The notes under the pieces were generated by a model that was given only the letters and a program-made list of their open reading frames with translations, ran no database searches and had not been told where the DNA came from. From the NCBI RefSeq assembly GCF_032193805.1, contig NZ_JAVBIK010000001.1:3059001-3123000 (forward strand): a DNA stretch of 64,000 nt. Direction: 5' to 3'. The position numbers and the translations under genes were made by a program. Shown in pieces: positions 27,607 to 35,048 of the stretch; position 1 is the stretch's first letter; each line of letters starts with the position of its first letter. The stretch comes from Rhodoferax potami. Its GTDB lineage: Bacteria; Pseudomonadota; Gammaproteobacteria; Burkholderiales; Burkholderiaceae_C.

Positions 27607-27885
27607 TCAGAGAGGTTCTCTCAACATTTTCAAAACTTCATGGACGTCTGCGCGATCGAGGGCAGCGTCCACCTGCAACAGCGTTTTCCGTGCCAAGTGC
27701 ACGTCGAGCAAGTCGTTGTCGCTCAGGTCCATGAGCGCAGACAGGGCGTCGGCATGGCGAACCGTCAAAGTGTCGCTGTACCGGCGGAAAAAGCGCTCGA
27801 TGAACAAGTCGTTTTCCAGCAGACCGCGACGGCAGCGCCATTGCAGTTTGCTCAAGCCTCGTTCATCGATTTTTTCGTCTGTCAT
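27607..27885 (-). CDS. sdhE: FAD assembly factor SdhE
   Basis: Small helical protein (92 residues) that helps attach FAD covalently to SdhA. The family motif RGLLENDLF (RGxxE) is present near residue 20. Position between sdhB and gltA is typical. Confidence 0.94.
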   Translation of the reverse strand: MTDEKIDERGLSKLQWRCRRGLLENDLFIERFFRRYSDTLTVRHADALSALMDLSDNDLLDVHLARKTLLQVDAALDRADVHEVLKMLREPL

Positions 27886-27906
27886 GCGCGTGTACCGTAA
27901 CTTGCG

Positions 27907-28611
27907 TTAAACCGCACGCAGAACCATCATTTCCTTGATCTTGCCGATGGCCTTGGTGGGGTTCAATCCCTTGGGGCAGACGTCGACGCAGTTCATGATG
28001 GTGTGGCAACGGAACAAACGGTACGGATCCTCCAGATTGTCCAGGCGCTCACCGGTAGCTTGGTCGCGGCTGTCCGCAATAAAGCGGTAGGCCTGCAGCA
28101 AACCTGCTGGGCCGACAAACTTGTCAGGGTTCCACCAGAAGCTGGGGCAGCTGGTGGAGCAGCTGGCGCACAAGATGCACTCGTACAGGCCGTTGAGCTC
28201 TTCGCGCTCTTCGGGCGACTGCAGGCGTTCTTTTTCAGGCGGTACGGTGTCGTTGATCAAGTAGGGCTTGATCGAGTTGTACTGCTTGAAGAACTGGGTC
28301 ATGTCCACGATCAAGTCGCGGATCACGGGCAGGCCGGGCAGGGGTTTCAACACAATCTTGCCAGGCAAGGTCAGCATGTTGGTCAGGCAGGCCAGACCGT
28401 TCTTGCCGTTGATGTTCATCGCGTCCGATCCGCACACGCCTTCGCGGCAGGAGCGGCGGAAGGAAATGGTCGGATCAATGGCTTTGAGCTTCATCAGGGC
28501 GTCCAGCAGCATGCGTTCGGAGCCATCGAGTTCGACCTCGATGTCCTGCATGTAGGGCTTGGCGTCCTTGTCCGGATCGTAGCGATAAATGGAGAAAGTG
28601 CGTTTGGTCAT
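27907..28611 (-). CDS. sdhB: Succinate dehydrogenase iron-sulfur subunit
   Basis: Electron-transfer subunit of complex II, 234 residues. [2Fe-2S] ligands are in SCREGVCGSDAMNI and NGLACL; the [4Fe-4S] and [3Fe-4S] ligands are in CILCASCSTSCPSFW and CHTIMNCVDVCPKGL. Lies 15 bases after sdhA. Confidence 0.98.
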   Translation of the reverse strand: MTKRTFSIYRYDPDKDAKPYMQDIEVELDGSERMLLDALMKLKAIDPTISFRRSCREGVCGSDAMNINGKNGLACLTNMLTLPGKIVLKPLPGLPVIRDLIVDMTQFFKQYNSIKPYLINDTVPPEKERLQSPEEREELNGLYECILCASCSTSCPSFWWNPDKFVGPAGLLQAYRFIADSRDQATGERLDNLEDPYRLFRCHTIMNCVDVCPKGLNPTKAIGKIKEMMVLRAV

Positions 28612-28626
28612 GATCTTGATCTCGCT

Positions 28627-30417
28627 TTAGAACGTACGAACCTTGAGTGGCACCGAGTCCACGGTCAAAGGCTTCATTTGAACCGGCTTGTAAGACAGGC
28701 GATTGCCTTCGCTGTACCACAGCGTGTGCTTGTGCCAGTCTTGGTCGTTACGGCCATTCGGGTGCTCAGGGGTGTCGCCGTAGTCGTCCACAGTGTGGGC
28801 GCCGCGGCTCTCGTGGCGCGCAGCGGCGGACACGATAGTGGCTTCTGCTGCCTCAATCAGGTTTTCCACCTCGAGGGCTTCGATACGTGCAGTATTGAAG
28901 ACCTTGGATTTGTCCTTGAGGTTGAGCGCCTTGACCCGTTCGCGCAGTTCGGCGATTTTGACCACGCCTTCGTCCATGCTCTTCTGGGTGCGGAACACGC
29001 CAGCGTGTTGCTGCATCGAGGCGCGCAGGTCGTTGGCAACGTCTTGCGCGTATTCGCCGCTCTTGGCGTTATCCAAGCGGGACACACGCTCGAGGGTGCG
29101 GTCAGCTGCGTCTTTGGGCAGAGGCTTGTGCTCTTTGCTGCCTTTGATGTAGTTGACGATATGGTTACCGGCTGCACGGCCGAAGACCAACAAGTCCAAC
29201 AGAGAGTTGGTACCCAGGCGGTTGGCACCGTGCACCGAGACACAGGAGCATTCGCCCACCGCGTACAAGCCGTTGACGACCTGGTTGTGCACGTCGCCGT
29301 TTTGTACCACGACCTGGCCATTGACGTTGGTGGGGATGCCACCCATCTGGTAGTGGATGGTGGGCACCACAGGGATCGGCTCTTTGGTGATATCGACGTT
29401 GGCGAAGTTCACGCCGATTTCGTACACCGATGGCAGGCGCTTGTGGATGGTTTCAGCACCCAAGTGGTCCAGCTTCAAGAGCACGTAGTCCTTGTTCGGG
29501 CCGCAGCCACGGCCTTCCTTGATTTCCTGGTCCATGGAGCGGGACACGAAGTCACGCGGGGCCAAGTCTTTCAAGGTGGGCGCATAGCGCTCCATGAAGC
29601 GTTCGCCGTTGCTGTTCAGCAAAATAGCGCCTTCGCCACGGCAACCTTCGGTCAGCAACACGCCTGCACCGGCCACGCCGGTGGGGTGGAATTGCCAGAA
29701 CTCCATGTCTTCCAAGGGGATGCCAGCGCGTGCTGCCATACCCAAGCCGTCGCCGGTGTTGATGAAGGCGTTGGTGGATGCAGCAAAAATGCGGCCTGCG
29801 CCACCGGTGGCCAACAAAGTGGTTTTAGCTTCCAGAATGTGGATATCGCCAGTTTCCATCTCCAGCGCCGTGACACCGACCACGTCGCCTTCGGCGTCGC
29901 GGATCAGGTCGAGGGCCATCCACTCCACGAAGAAGCTGGTTTTGGCTGCCACGTTTTGCTGGTACAGCGTGTGCAACATGGCGTGGCCGGTACGGTCAGC
30001 CGCTGCGCAAGCGCGCTCCACAGCCTTCTCGCCGTAGTTCGCGGTGTGGCCGCCGAAGGGGCGCTGGTAAATGGTGCCGTCAGGGTTGCGGTCGAAGGGC
30101 ATGCCCATATGTTCTAGGTCATACACGACCTTGGGGGCTTCACGGCACATGAATTCGATAGCGTCTTGGTCGCCGAGCCAGTCGGAGCCCTTGACGGTAT
30201 CGTAGAAGTGATAGTGCCAGTTGTCGTCGTTCATGTTGCCCAGGGAGGCACCGATGCCGCCTTGCGCTGCCACAGTGTGGGAGCGCGTGGGGAACACTTT
30301 GGACAGCACTGCCACGTTCAAACCGGCGCGAGCCAGTTGCAGGGATGCGCGCATGCCGGAGCCGCCGGCTCCCACGATGACGACGTCGAATTTGCGTTTA
30401 GAAACGGAGTAAGACAT
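28627..30417 (-). CDS. sdhA: Succinate dehydrogenase flavoprotein subunit
   Basis: Catalytic subunit of complex II, 596 residues. FAD-binding VIVGAGGSGMRASLQLA at the N-terminus, the covalent FAD histidine in RSHTVAAQGGIGASLG, and the active-site segment with RPFGGHTANYG and HGANRLGTNSLLDLLVFGRA. Oxidises succinate to fumarate. Confidence 0.98.
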   Translation of the reverse strand: MSYSVSKRKFDVVIVGAGGSGMRASLQLARAGLNVAVLSKVFPTRSHTVAAQGGIGASLGNMNDDNWHYHFYDTVKGSDWLGDQDAIEFMCREAPKVVYDLEHMGMPFDRNPDGTIYQRPFGGHTANYGEKAVERACAAADRTGHAMLHTLYQQNVAAKTSFFVEWMALDLIRDAEGDVVGVTALEMETGDIHILEAKTTLLATGGAGRIFAASTNAFINTGDGLGMAARAGIPLEDMEFWQFHPTGVAGAGVLLTEGCRGEGAILLNSNGERFMERYAPTLKDLAPRDFVSRSMDQEIKEGRGCGPNKDYVLLKLDHLGAETIHKRLPSVYEIGVNFANVDITKEPIPVVPTIHYQMGGIPTNVNGQVVVQNGDVHNQVVNGLYAVGECSCVSVHGANRLGTNSLLDLLVFGRAAGNHIVNYIKGSKEHKPLPKDAADRTLERVSRLDNAKSGEYAQDVANDLRASMQQHAGVFRTQKSMDEGVVKIAELRERVKALNLKDKSKVFNTARIEALEVENLIEAAEATIVSAAARHESRGAHTVDDYGDTPEHPNGRNDQDWHKHTLWYSEGNRLSYKPVQMKPLTVDSVPLKVRTF

Positions 30418-30440
30418 GAATTAGTGCCTGTTGGAAGGGA

Positions 30441-30806
30441 TCAGAGACGCCACAGAACTTGGATAGCCCAGCCGGCGCAGCCAACTAGCCAAACGATAGA
30501 GAACACCTGCAAGGACAAGCGGATAGAGACCGGTTTGACATAATCCATCCAGATGTCACGCACGCCTACCCACACGTGGTAGAGCATGGCGATGATGACC
30601 GCGAAGGTCAAAAACTTCATCCACTGCGTGGAAAAGATGCCAGCCCATTTGTCGTAGCCGATAGGGCCTTTGGACAAGAGCACTTGCGCCAGCAAGACCA
30701 CGGTAAAAAGTGCCATCAGCACCGCGGTGACGCGCTGAGCCAACCAGTCGCGCAGGCCGTAGTGAGCGCCAACAACGACGCGTTTGGATCCGTAATTAAC
30801 TGCCAT
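30441..30806 (-). CDS. sdhD: Succinate dehydrogenase membrane anchor SdhD
   Basis: Small membrane anchor (121 residues, three helices) of complex II; VIIAMLYHVWVGVRDIWMDY holds the heme/quinone-site region. Lies 23 bases before sdhA and 25 after sdhC. Confidence 0.94.
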   Translation of the reverse strand: MAVNYGSKRVVVGAHYGLRDWLAQRVTAVLMALFTVVLLAQVLLSKGPIGYDKWAGIFSTQWMKFLTFAVIIAMLYHVWVGVRDIWMDYVKPVSIRLSLQVFSIVWLVGCAGWAIQVLWRL

Positions 30807-30831
30807 GAAGTGGTTCCTTTTTAGTTGTTGC

Positions 30832-31275
30832 TTAGTAAACGCCGAAGAGCTTGAGTCCTAGGGCCAGCGTCAGCAAGCTGCCCAGGCTCAGGGTCACGAT
30901 GGCGGAGCTGCGACCGAACTCTTTGCTCACTGCGTGGTTGATATCCATCCACAGGTGGCGCACGCCAGCGATGAAGTGGTGCAAATAAGCCCAGATGAGG
31001 GCCAGAGCAACCAGTTTCATGAACCAGCCGGGGATAAAGCCCACGCCGAGGCTAAACACACTGGTGAACTTTGCAAATGAGATTTCCGAGGATACGGAGG
31101 TGTCGAACATCCAGATAATGAGTGGCATCAGGATAAACATGATGGCGCCGCTGATCCGGTGGAGGATCGATACCCAACCCGCCGGAGGCAGGCGATAGGT
31201 TGGGAGGTCGCTGAGCGCATTGATGTTGCGGAATTCAGGCCGCGCGCGCTTGGAGGAGGAGTTGAGCTCAGTCAT
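30832..31275 (-). CDS. sdhC: Succinate dehydrogenase cytochrome b556 subunit
   Basis: Cytochrome b subunit of complex II, 147 residues with three membrane helices; RPLPTYRLPPAG-like start (NALSDLPTYRLPPAGWVSIL) and the heme-ligand segment YLHHFIAGVRHLWMD. First gene of the sdh-gltA operon. Upstream is a -10 TAGAAT at 31335-31330 overlapped by a nested dyad. Confidence 0.94.
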   Translation of the reverse strand: MTELNSSSKRARPEFRNINALSDLPTYRLPPAGWVSILHRISGAIMFILMPLIIWMFDTSVSSEISFAKFTSVFSLGVGFIPGWFMKLVALALIWAYLHHFIAGVRHLWMDINHAVSKEFGRSSAIVTLSLGSLLTLALGLKLFGVY

Positions 31276-31329
31276 GGATGGGCTTTCTTGGATGTAACGT
31301 GTTTGTAATTCTGGGAGTCGCAGGCCAAA

Positions 31330-31375
31330 ATTCTATTGCACCGCACCAATCTGACATTGGTCTTTCATGGTGCAA
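31330..31375 (-). promoter_or_regulatory. sdhC promoter with nested dyad (candidate operator)
   Basis: On plus, 31336-31375 holds TTGCACC (31336-31342), ACCAAT (31345-31350), CTGAC, ATTGGT (31356-31361) and GGTGCAA (31369-31375): two nested perfect inverted repeats. The sdhC -10, TAGAAT read on minus, abuts them at 31335-31330, so the dyad covers the -35 region. The -35 itself is poor, so an activator or repressor site is likely. The adjacent GntR regulator is the first suspect. Confidence 0.55.
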
Positions 31376-31379
31376 CGCA

Positions 31380-32186
31380 TCAATTTAGCGCATTTCGATA
31401 GTAGTGTGTGTCGGTCAGGTACAAGCCCCGACGGAGCTCCATGGGTAAATCGTTGTAGGTGAACGCAGTTCGCTCCACGCTCAATAATGGCGTCTGCGCA
31501 CCGGTTTGGAGCAGCCCGCGCTGTTCCGCATCGGGGAGGACTGCTTTGATTTTTTCTTCCGCCCGCACCATGCGGACGCCGAATTCTGTTTCAAAAAGCG
31601 CATACATCGCGCCGTTGTAGCTGTTCAGTCGCTCTGCCGTCAGCCCTTTGAAAGGACCGCCGGGGAGCCACAAATCCTCCAGAATGGTGGGTGTGCCGGC
31701 AAATGACAACACCCGTCGCACTTGAAGTACCGCGTCCCCCGCACGGAGCGATAGTGCGCGCGCGACATCTGCCGTTGCACGGGTGCGTTTGCAGTCAATG
31801 ATGCGGCGCTCGGCGGGACCCTCACTGGCTTGCTCGCCGCCCTCGGGTACCAGTCGCAGAAACCGGTACTGGGTGTGGCGTTCGGCATGGGTGGCCACAA
31901 ACGTGCCTTTTCCCTGGCGGCGAACCACCAGGTTCTCTGCGGCCAGTTCGTCGATGGCTTTGCGCACTGTGCCTTGGCTCACCCGGTAGCGACCGGCCAG
32001 TTCTTGCTCGCTGGGGATGGCAGTGCTGGGCTTCCATTCGCCGCTCTGCAAACTTTGGAGAATGAGCGCTTTGATTTGCTGGTACAGCGGGCTGAAAGCC
32101 GGTGTGACAGCCGGGCCCGGCACCATGCCCTGATCGGCAGTCGCGCCAATGGCGCTGTCGTTCGATGGAAGGGTGTTTGCGGGCAT
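31380..32186 (-). CDS. GntR/HutC-type regulator with UTRA domain
   Basis: Transcription factor of 268 residues. N-terminal winged helix (about 30-95: PLYQQIKALILQSLQSGEW, IPSEQELAGRYRVSQGTVRK, RRQGKGTFVA), then a UTRA ligand-binding domain (about 115-260). The first 30 residues are low-complexity and the true start could be the Met at residue 21. It lies between sdhC (same strand, 104 bases away) and mdh (divergent). Palindromes in both flanking gaps suggest it controls itself and TCA genes. The ligand is not known. Confidence 0.9.
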   Translation of the reverse strand: MPANTLPSNDSAIGATADQGMVPGPAVTPAFSPLYQQIKALILQSLQSGEWKPSTAIPSEQELAGRYRVSQGTVRKAIDELAAENLVVRRQGKGTFVATHAERHTQYRFLRLVPEGGEQASEGPAERRIIDCKRTRATADVARALSLRAGDAVLQVRRVLSFAGTPTILEDLWLPGGPFKGLTAERLNSYNGAMYALFETEFGVRMVRAEEKIKAVLPDAEQRGLLQTGAQTPLLSVERTAFTYNDLPMELRRGLYLTDTHYYRNALN

Positions 32187-32240
32187 GTAGAGGGCGTGAA
32201 TGTCAGCTGCGAGTCAGACTCAAAATTGTCCCTAATCATA

Positions 32241-32260
32241 TCTTATATAAGACATAAGAC
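32241..32260 (+). promoter_or_regulatory. Palindrome in gntR-mdh gap (candidate GntR operator)
   Basis: TCTTATATAAGA (32241-32252) is a perfect palindrome, and a third half-site ATAAGA follows at 32254-32259. It lies 11 bases upstream of the mdh -35 and 54 bases from the gntR start, a position suited to control of either gene. Confidence 0.5.
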
Positions 32261-32263
32261 AAA

Positions 32264-32293
32264 TTGACCGGGCGTCAAATTCGAGGGTAAACT
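32264..32293 (+). promoter_or_regulatory. mdh: mdh promoter
   Basis: -35 TTGACC (32264-32269), 18-base spacer, -10 TAAACT (32288-32293). mdh ATG is at 32375, leaving a leader of about 75 bases. Confidence 0.7.
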
Positions 32294-32374
32294 CGGAGGC
32301 AATCTGCAGCGCAGCATGGCTTGTTGCGGGCGCTGCTTAGTCGCCGTTTTCTCAACACTTCCTGGAGTTTTACC

Positions 32375-33361
32375 ATGAGCAAGAAACCCGTCCGCGTTGC
32401 CGTTACAGGCGCAGCAGGTCAAATCGGTTACGCCCTTCTGTTTCGCATCGCCTCCGGCGAAATGCTGGGCAAAGACCAGCCCGTCATCTTGCAATTGCTG
32501 GAAATTCCAGACGAAAAAGCCCAAAACGCGCTGAAGGGCGTGATCATGGAGTTGGAAGATTGCGCATTCCCCCTGTTGGTGGGCATTGAGGCGCACTCTG
32601 ACCCGATGAAAGCATTCAAAGACACCGACTACGCCTTGTTGGTCGGTTCCCGTCCACGCGGCCCCGGTATGGAGCGTGCTGAACTGCTGGCCATCAATGG
32701 CGCCATCTTCACTACCCAAGGCAAGGCATTGAATGCCGTAGCTTCCCGCGACGTGCGCGTGCTGGTGGTCGGTAACCCCGCCAACACCAACGCCTACATC
32801 GCCATGAAGGCAGCCCCTGATCTGCCAGCCAAGAACTTCACCGCCATGCTGCGTCTGGACCACAACCGCGCTGCCAGCCAGTTGGCTGCCAAGACTGGTA
32901 AGGCCGTGGCGGACATCGAAAACTTGGCAGTGTGGGGCAACCACTCTCCCACCATGTACGCCGACTACCGTTTCGCCACGATCGCCGGTCAGTCTGTGAA
33001 AGACATGATCAACGACGAAACTTGGAACCGCGAAACTTTCTTGCCCACCGTGGGCAAGCGTGGCGCTGCCATCATCGCCGCACGTGGCTTGTCGTCGGCA
33101 GCGTCTGCTGCCAACGCAGCCATTGACCACATGCGTGACTGGGCTCTGGGCACCAACGGCAAGTGGGTCACCATGGGCATTCCTTCGAACGGCGAATACG
33201 GCATTCCCAAGGAAGTCATGTTCGGTTACCCCGTGACATGCGCCAACGGTGAATACAAGATCGTTGAAGGCCTGGAAATCGATGCGTTCTCCCAAGAGTG
33301 CATCAACAAGACCTTGGCTGAACTCCAAGGCGAACAAGACGGCGTGAAGCACTTGCTGTAA
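32375..33361 (+). CDS. mdh: Malate dehydrogenase
   Basis: NAD-dependent malate/oxaloacetate interconversion. 328 residues, close to the dimeric cytosolic-type family found in betaproteobacteria. NAD site [18 protein letters not shown], substrate arginines in [15 protein letters not shown], catalytic His in [15 protein letters not shown] start at ATG 32375, preceded by CTGGAG; an upstream in-frame start at 32321 would add 18 unconserved residues. Confidence 0.97.
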   Translation: MSKKPVRVAVTGAAGQIGYALLFRIASGEMLGKDQPVILQLLEIPDEKAQNALKGVIMELEDCAFPLLVGIEAHSDPMKAFKDTDYALLVGSRPRGPGMERAELLAINGAIFTTQGKALNAVASRDVRVLVVGNPANTNAYIAMKAAPDLPAKNFTAMLRLDHNRAASQLAAKTGKAVADIENLAVWGNHSPTMYADYRFATIAGQSVKDMINDETWNRETFLPTVGKRGAAIIAARGLSSAASAANAAIDHMRDWALGTNGKWVTMGIPSNGEYGIPKEVMFGYPVTCANGEYKIVEGLEIDAFSQECINKTLAELQGEQDGVKHLL

Positions 33362-33364
33362 TCC

Positions 33365-34447
33365 TTGGCCCACGCACCGGCGCCCACCGTGAAGCACCCT
33401 CGCGACATCCTTTTAGGTGCGCAGGGCGCTGCCGGCATGTTGCCGGTGTGTGACCATTACAGCGGTGTAGAAGCCCGCATGGTCAAGAGCCTGCAGCTGC
33501 AGGTGGACATGACCTTGGAGTTCGGCGCTTGCGTCTTTGACGTGACGCTGGACTGCGAAGACGGTGCGCCCGTCGGCGGCGAGCTGGACCATGCCAATAT
33601 GGTTGCAGCTCTCGCCAAGTCTGCGCAAGATACTCCTGATTTGATAGCAAATGGCTTGCGCCGCCGTGTAGGCGTGCGCTTGCATGCTGTCGACCATCCC
33701 GCGTTTTTGCAGGATGTGGAATGTGTGGTGGGCGGTGCTGCCCACGCTTTAAGTTACATCATGCTGCCCAAGGTGGAGTCCGCAGCGGATGTTGATGTCG
33801 CGGTGCGAGCCATGGATGCCCTTGGCGCTAATGCCGCTGCAATTCCCTTGCATGTATTGATTGAATCGCCGGCAGCCGTGCATCGCGCTTTTGAGATTGC
33901 CGGCCACCCGCGCGTCCAATCTATAAGTTTCGGTTTGATGGATTTTGTGTCCAGCCACGGTGGCGCCATTCCCGCCTCTGCGATGGGTGTGCGCGGCGCA
34001 GCTGATGCGGCCACCTTGGACCAATTTCACCACCCCTTGGTGGTACGCGCCAAAACAGAGATCGCCAGCGCCTGCCATGCATTCGGCAAAGTGCCATCGC
34101 ACTGTGTGGTGACGGAATTCAAAGACGTTTCGGCCTTGGCCCGCTCTGCGCGCTTTGCGTCTCAAGCCCTGGGCTACACCCGGATGTGGAGCATTCACCC
34201 CGATCAAATCCGCCCCATCGTGCAGGCTTTTTCTCCTGACCGTCGGGCAGTGGACGAGGCGGCCCGTATTCTGGAAGCGGCAGCCGCTGCGCAATGGGGC
34301 CCCGTGTCAGTGGGCGGTGTGCTCCATGACCGGGCGAGTTACCGGTTTTTCTGGCAGCAGTTGGAGCGGGCGCACGCCACAGGCGTCGCGCTGCCGGACA
34401 CGGTTTCCGCCTACTTTGTGTCTTCTTCCGTTCTGGAGGTGATGTGA
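33365..34447 (+). CDS. CitE-like HpcH/HpaI aldolase/citrate lyase family protein
   Basis: Protein of 360 residues with the CitE-type TIM barrel. VFDVTLDCEDGAP carries the metal/CoA-proximal acidic residues and YIMLPKVESAADV the Lys/Glu segment. Start is TTG 33365, three bases after the mdh stop, because no earlier ATG exists and the conserved N-terminus lies upstream of the first Met. CitE-like proteins cleave or form CoA esters such as malyl-, citramalyl- or citryl-CoA; the substrate here is unknown. CitD and CitF partners are absent. Codons around 33617-33650 match dispersed repeat A. Confidence 0.85.
   Translation: MAHAPAPTVKHPRDILLGAQGAAGMLPVCDHYSGVEARMVKSLQLQVDMTLEFGACVFDVTLDCEDGAPVGGELDHANMVAALAKSAQDTPDLIANGLRRRVGVRLHAVDHPAFLQDVECVVGGAAHALSYIMLPKVESAADVDVAVRAMDALGANAAAIPLHVLIESPAAVHRAFEIAGHPRVQSISFGLMDFVSSHGGAIPASAMGVRGAADAATLDQFHHPLVVRAKTEIASACHAFGKVPSHCVVTEFKDVSALARSARFASQALGYTRMWSIHPDQIRPIVQAFSPDRRAVDEAARILEAAAAAQWGPVSVGGVLHDRASYRFFWQQLERAHATGVALPDTVSAYFVSSSVLEVM
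33617..33650 (-). repeat. Repeat A-like segment inside citE-like gene
   Basis: Minus-strand read TTGCTATCAAATCAGGAGTA then TCTTGCGCAGACTT matches the 5' half of the repeat A pattern. It encodes residues around QDTPDLIANG. Confidence 0.5.
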
Positions 34448-34980
34448 TGTTCCTGCGTTGTGCGTTGCTTGCTTTTTGGGGTCTAGGGCTGGTTACCGGA
34501 ACGGGCATGGCTTGGGCCAACCCGGTGGTCCGGGATGTTGCCGCCAAGCCCCCAGCGGGAGTGTCGCCCGGAAAAATGCAATCCAAAGCAGTGCCCCTCA
34601 CAGACGAGCAAATGGCGCTGGTTGGCGGTGTTACCACCGGGCAGTTGCCTTGCGAGTTGGCCCAGCGGGTTTCGGTCCGTCCCCATCCGGCGTGGCCGGG
34701 GCATTTTGATGTGCAAGCCGGCGCCCATAAATTTGTCATGGTGCCCGTGGCTACCACTACCGGTGCCATTCGTTTGGAAGATGCAGCCCGGGGTGCGGTG
34801 TGGCTGCAACTGGCCAACAAGTCCATGTTGATGGATCAGCGCAAAGGCCGCAGGCTCGCAGATGCCTGCATGAGTCCGGCGCAAGAAGCTGTTGCATTGG
34901 CGATGCAGCAGAACCCGGCCCCCCACTTGTTGGACCCTGCGGTCGCGCCTGGCAGTCCGGAGTTGAGTGCTACTAAATAA
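34447..34980 (+). CDS. Exported protein of unknown function
   Basis: Function not recognised. 177 residues with a clear signal peptide (ends GMAWA). The mature part contains MALVGGVTTGQLPCELAQRV, HPAWPGHFDVQAGAHKFVM and a C-terminal cysteine in RLADACMSPAQEA, giving one pair of cysteines that could form a disulfide. ATG 34447 overlaps the stop of the CitE-like gene (TGATG); the last codons lie in a dispersed repeat. It stands between the CitE-like gene and acnB, a position I associate with Burkholderiales TCA clusters. Confidence 0.75.
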   Translation: MFLRCALLAFWGLGLVTGTGMAWANPVVRDVAAKPPAGVSPGKMQSKAVPLTDEQMALVGGVTTGQLPCELAQRVSVRPHPAWPGHFDVQAGAHKFVMVPVATTTGAIRLEDAARGAVWLQLANKSMLMDQRKGRRLADACMSPAQEAVALAMQQNPAPHLLDPAVAPGSPELSATK

Positions 34981-35024
34981 ATAGCAGCCTGCGCATATTT
35001 GGCGAGGGCTAGAGTCGGTTTTTA
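34968..35024 (+). repeat. Dispersed repeat A, copy 7 (before acnB)
   Basis: Reads TGCTACTAAATAAATAGCAG, CCTGCGCATATTTGGC, GAGGGCTAGAGTCGG then T-rich bases; a full-length copy. It supplies the stop codon of the exported-protein gene and ends just before the acnB ribosome-binding site. Confidence 0.75.
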
Positions 35025-35048
35025 TTGTTTTTGTGAAGGAGAGTGAAG

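Noticed and set aside
28003-30117. 704-codon open frame opposite sdhB/sdhA
   Set aside because: Mirror frame of GC-rich genes; the protein is full of Gln/His/Val typical of antisense frames, and the sense genes are beyond doubt.
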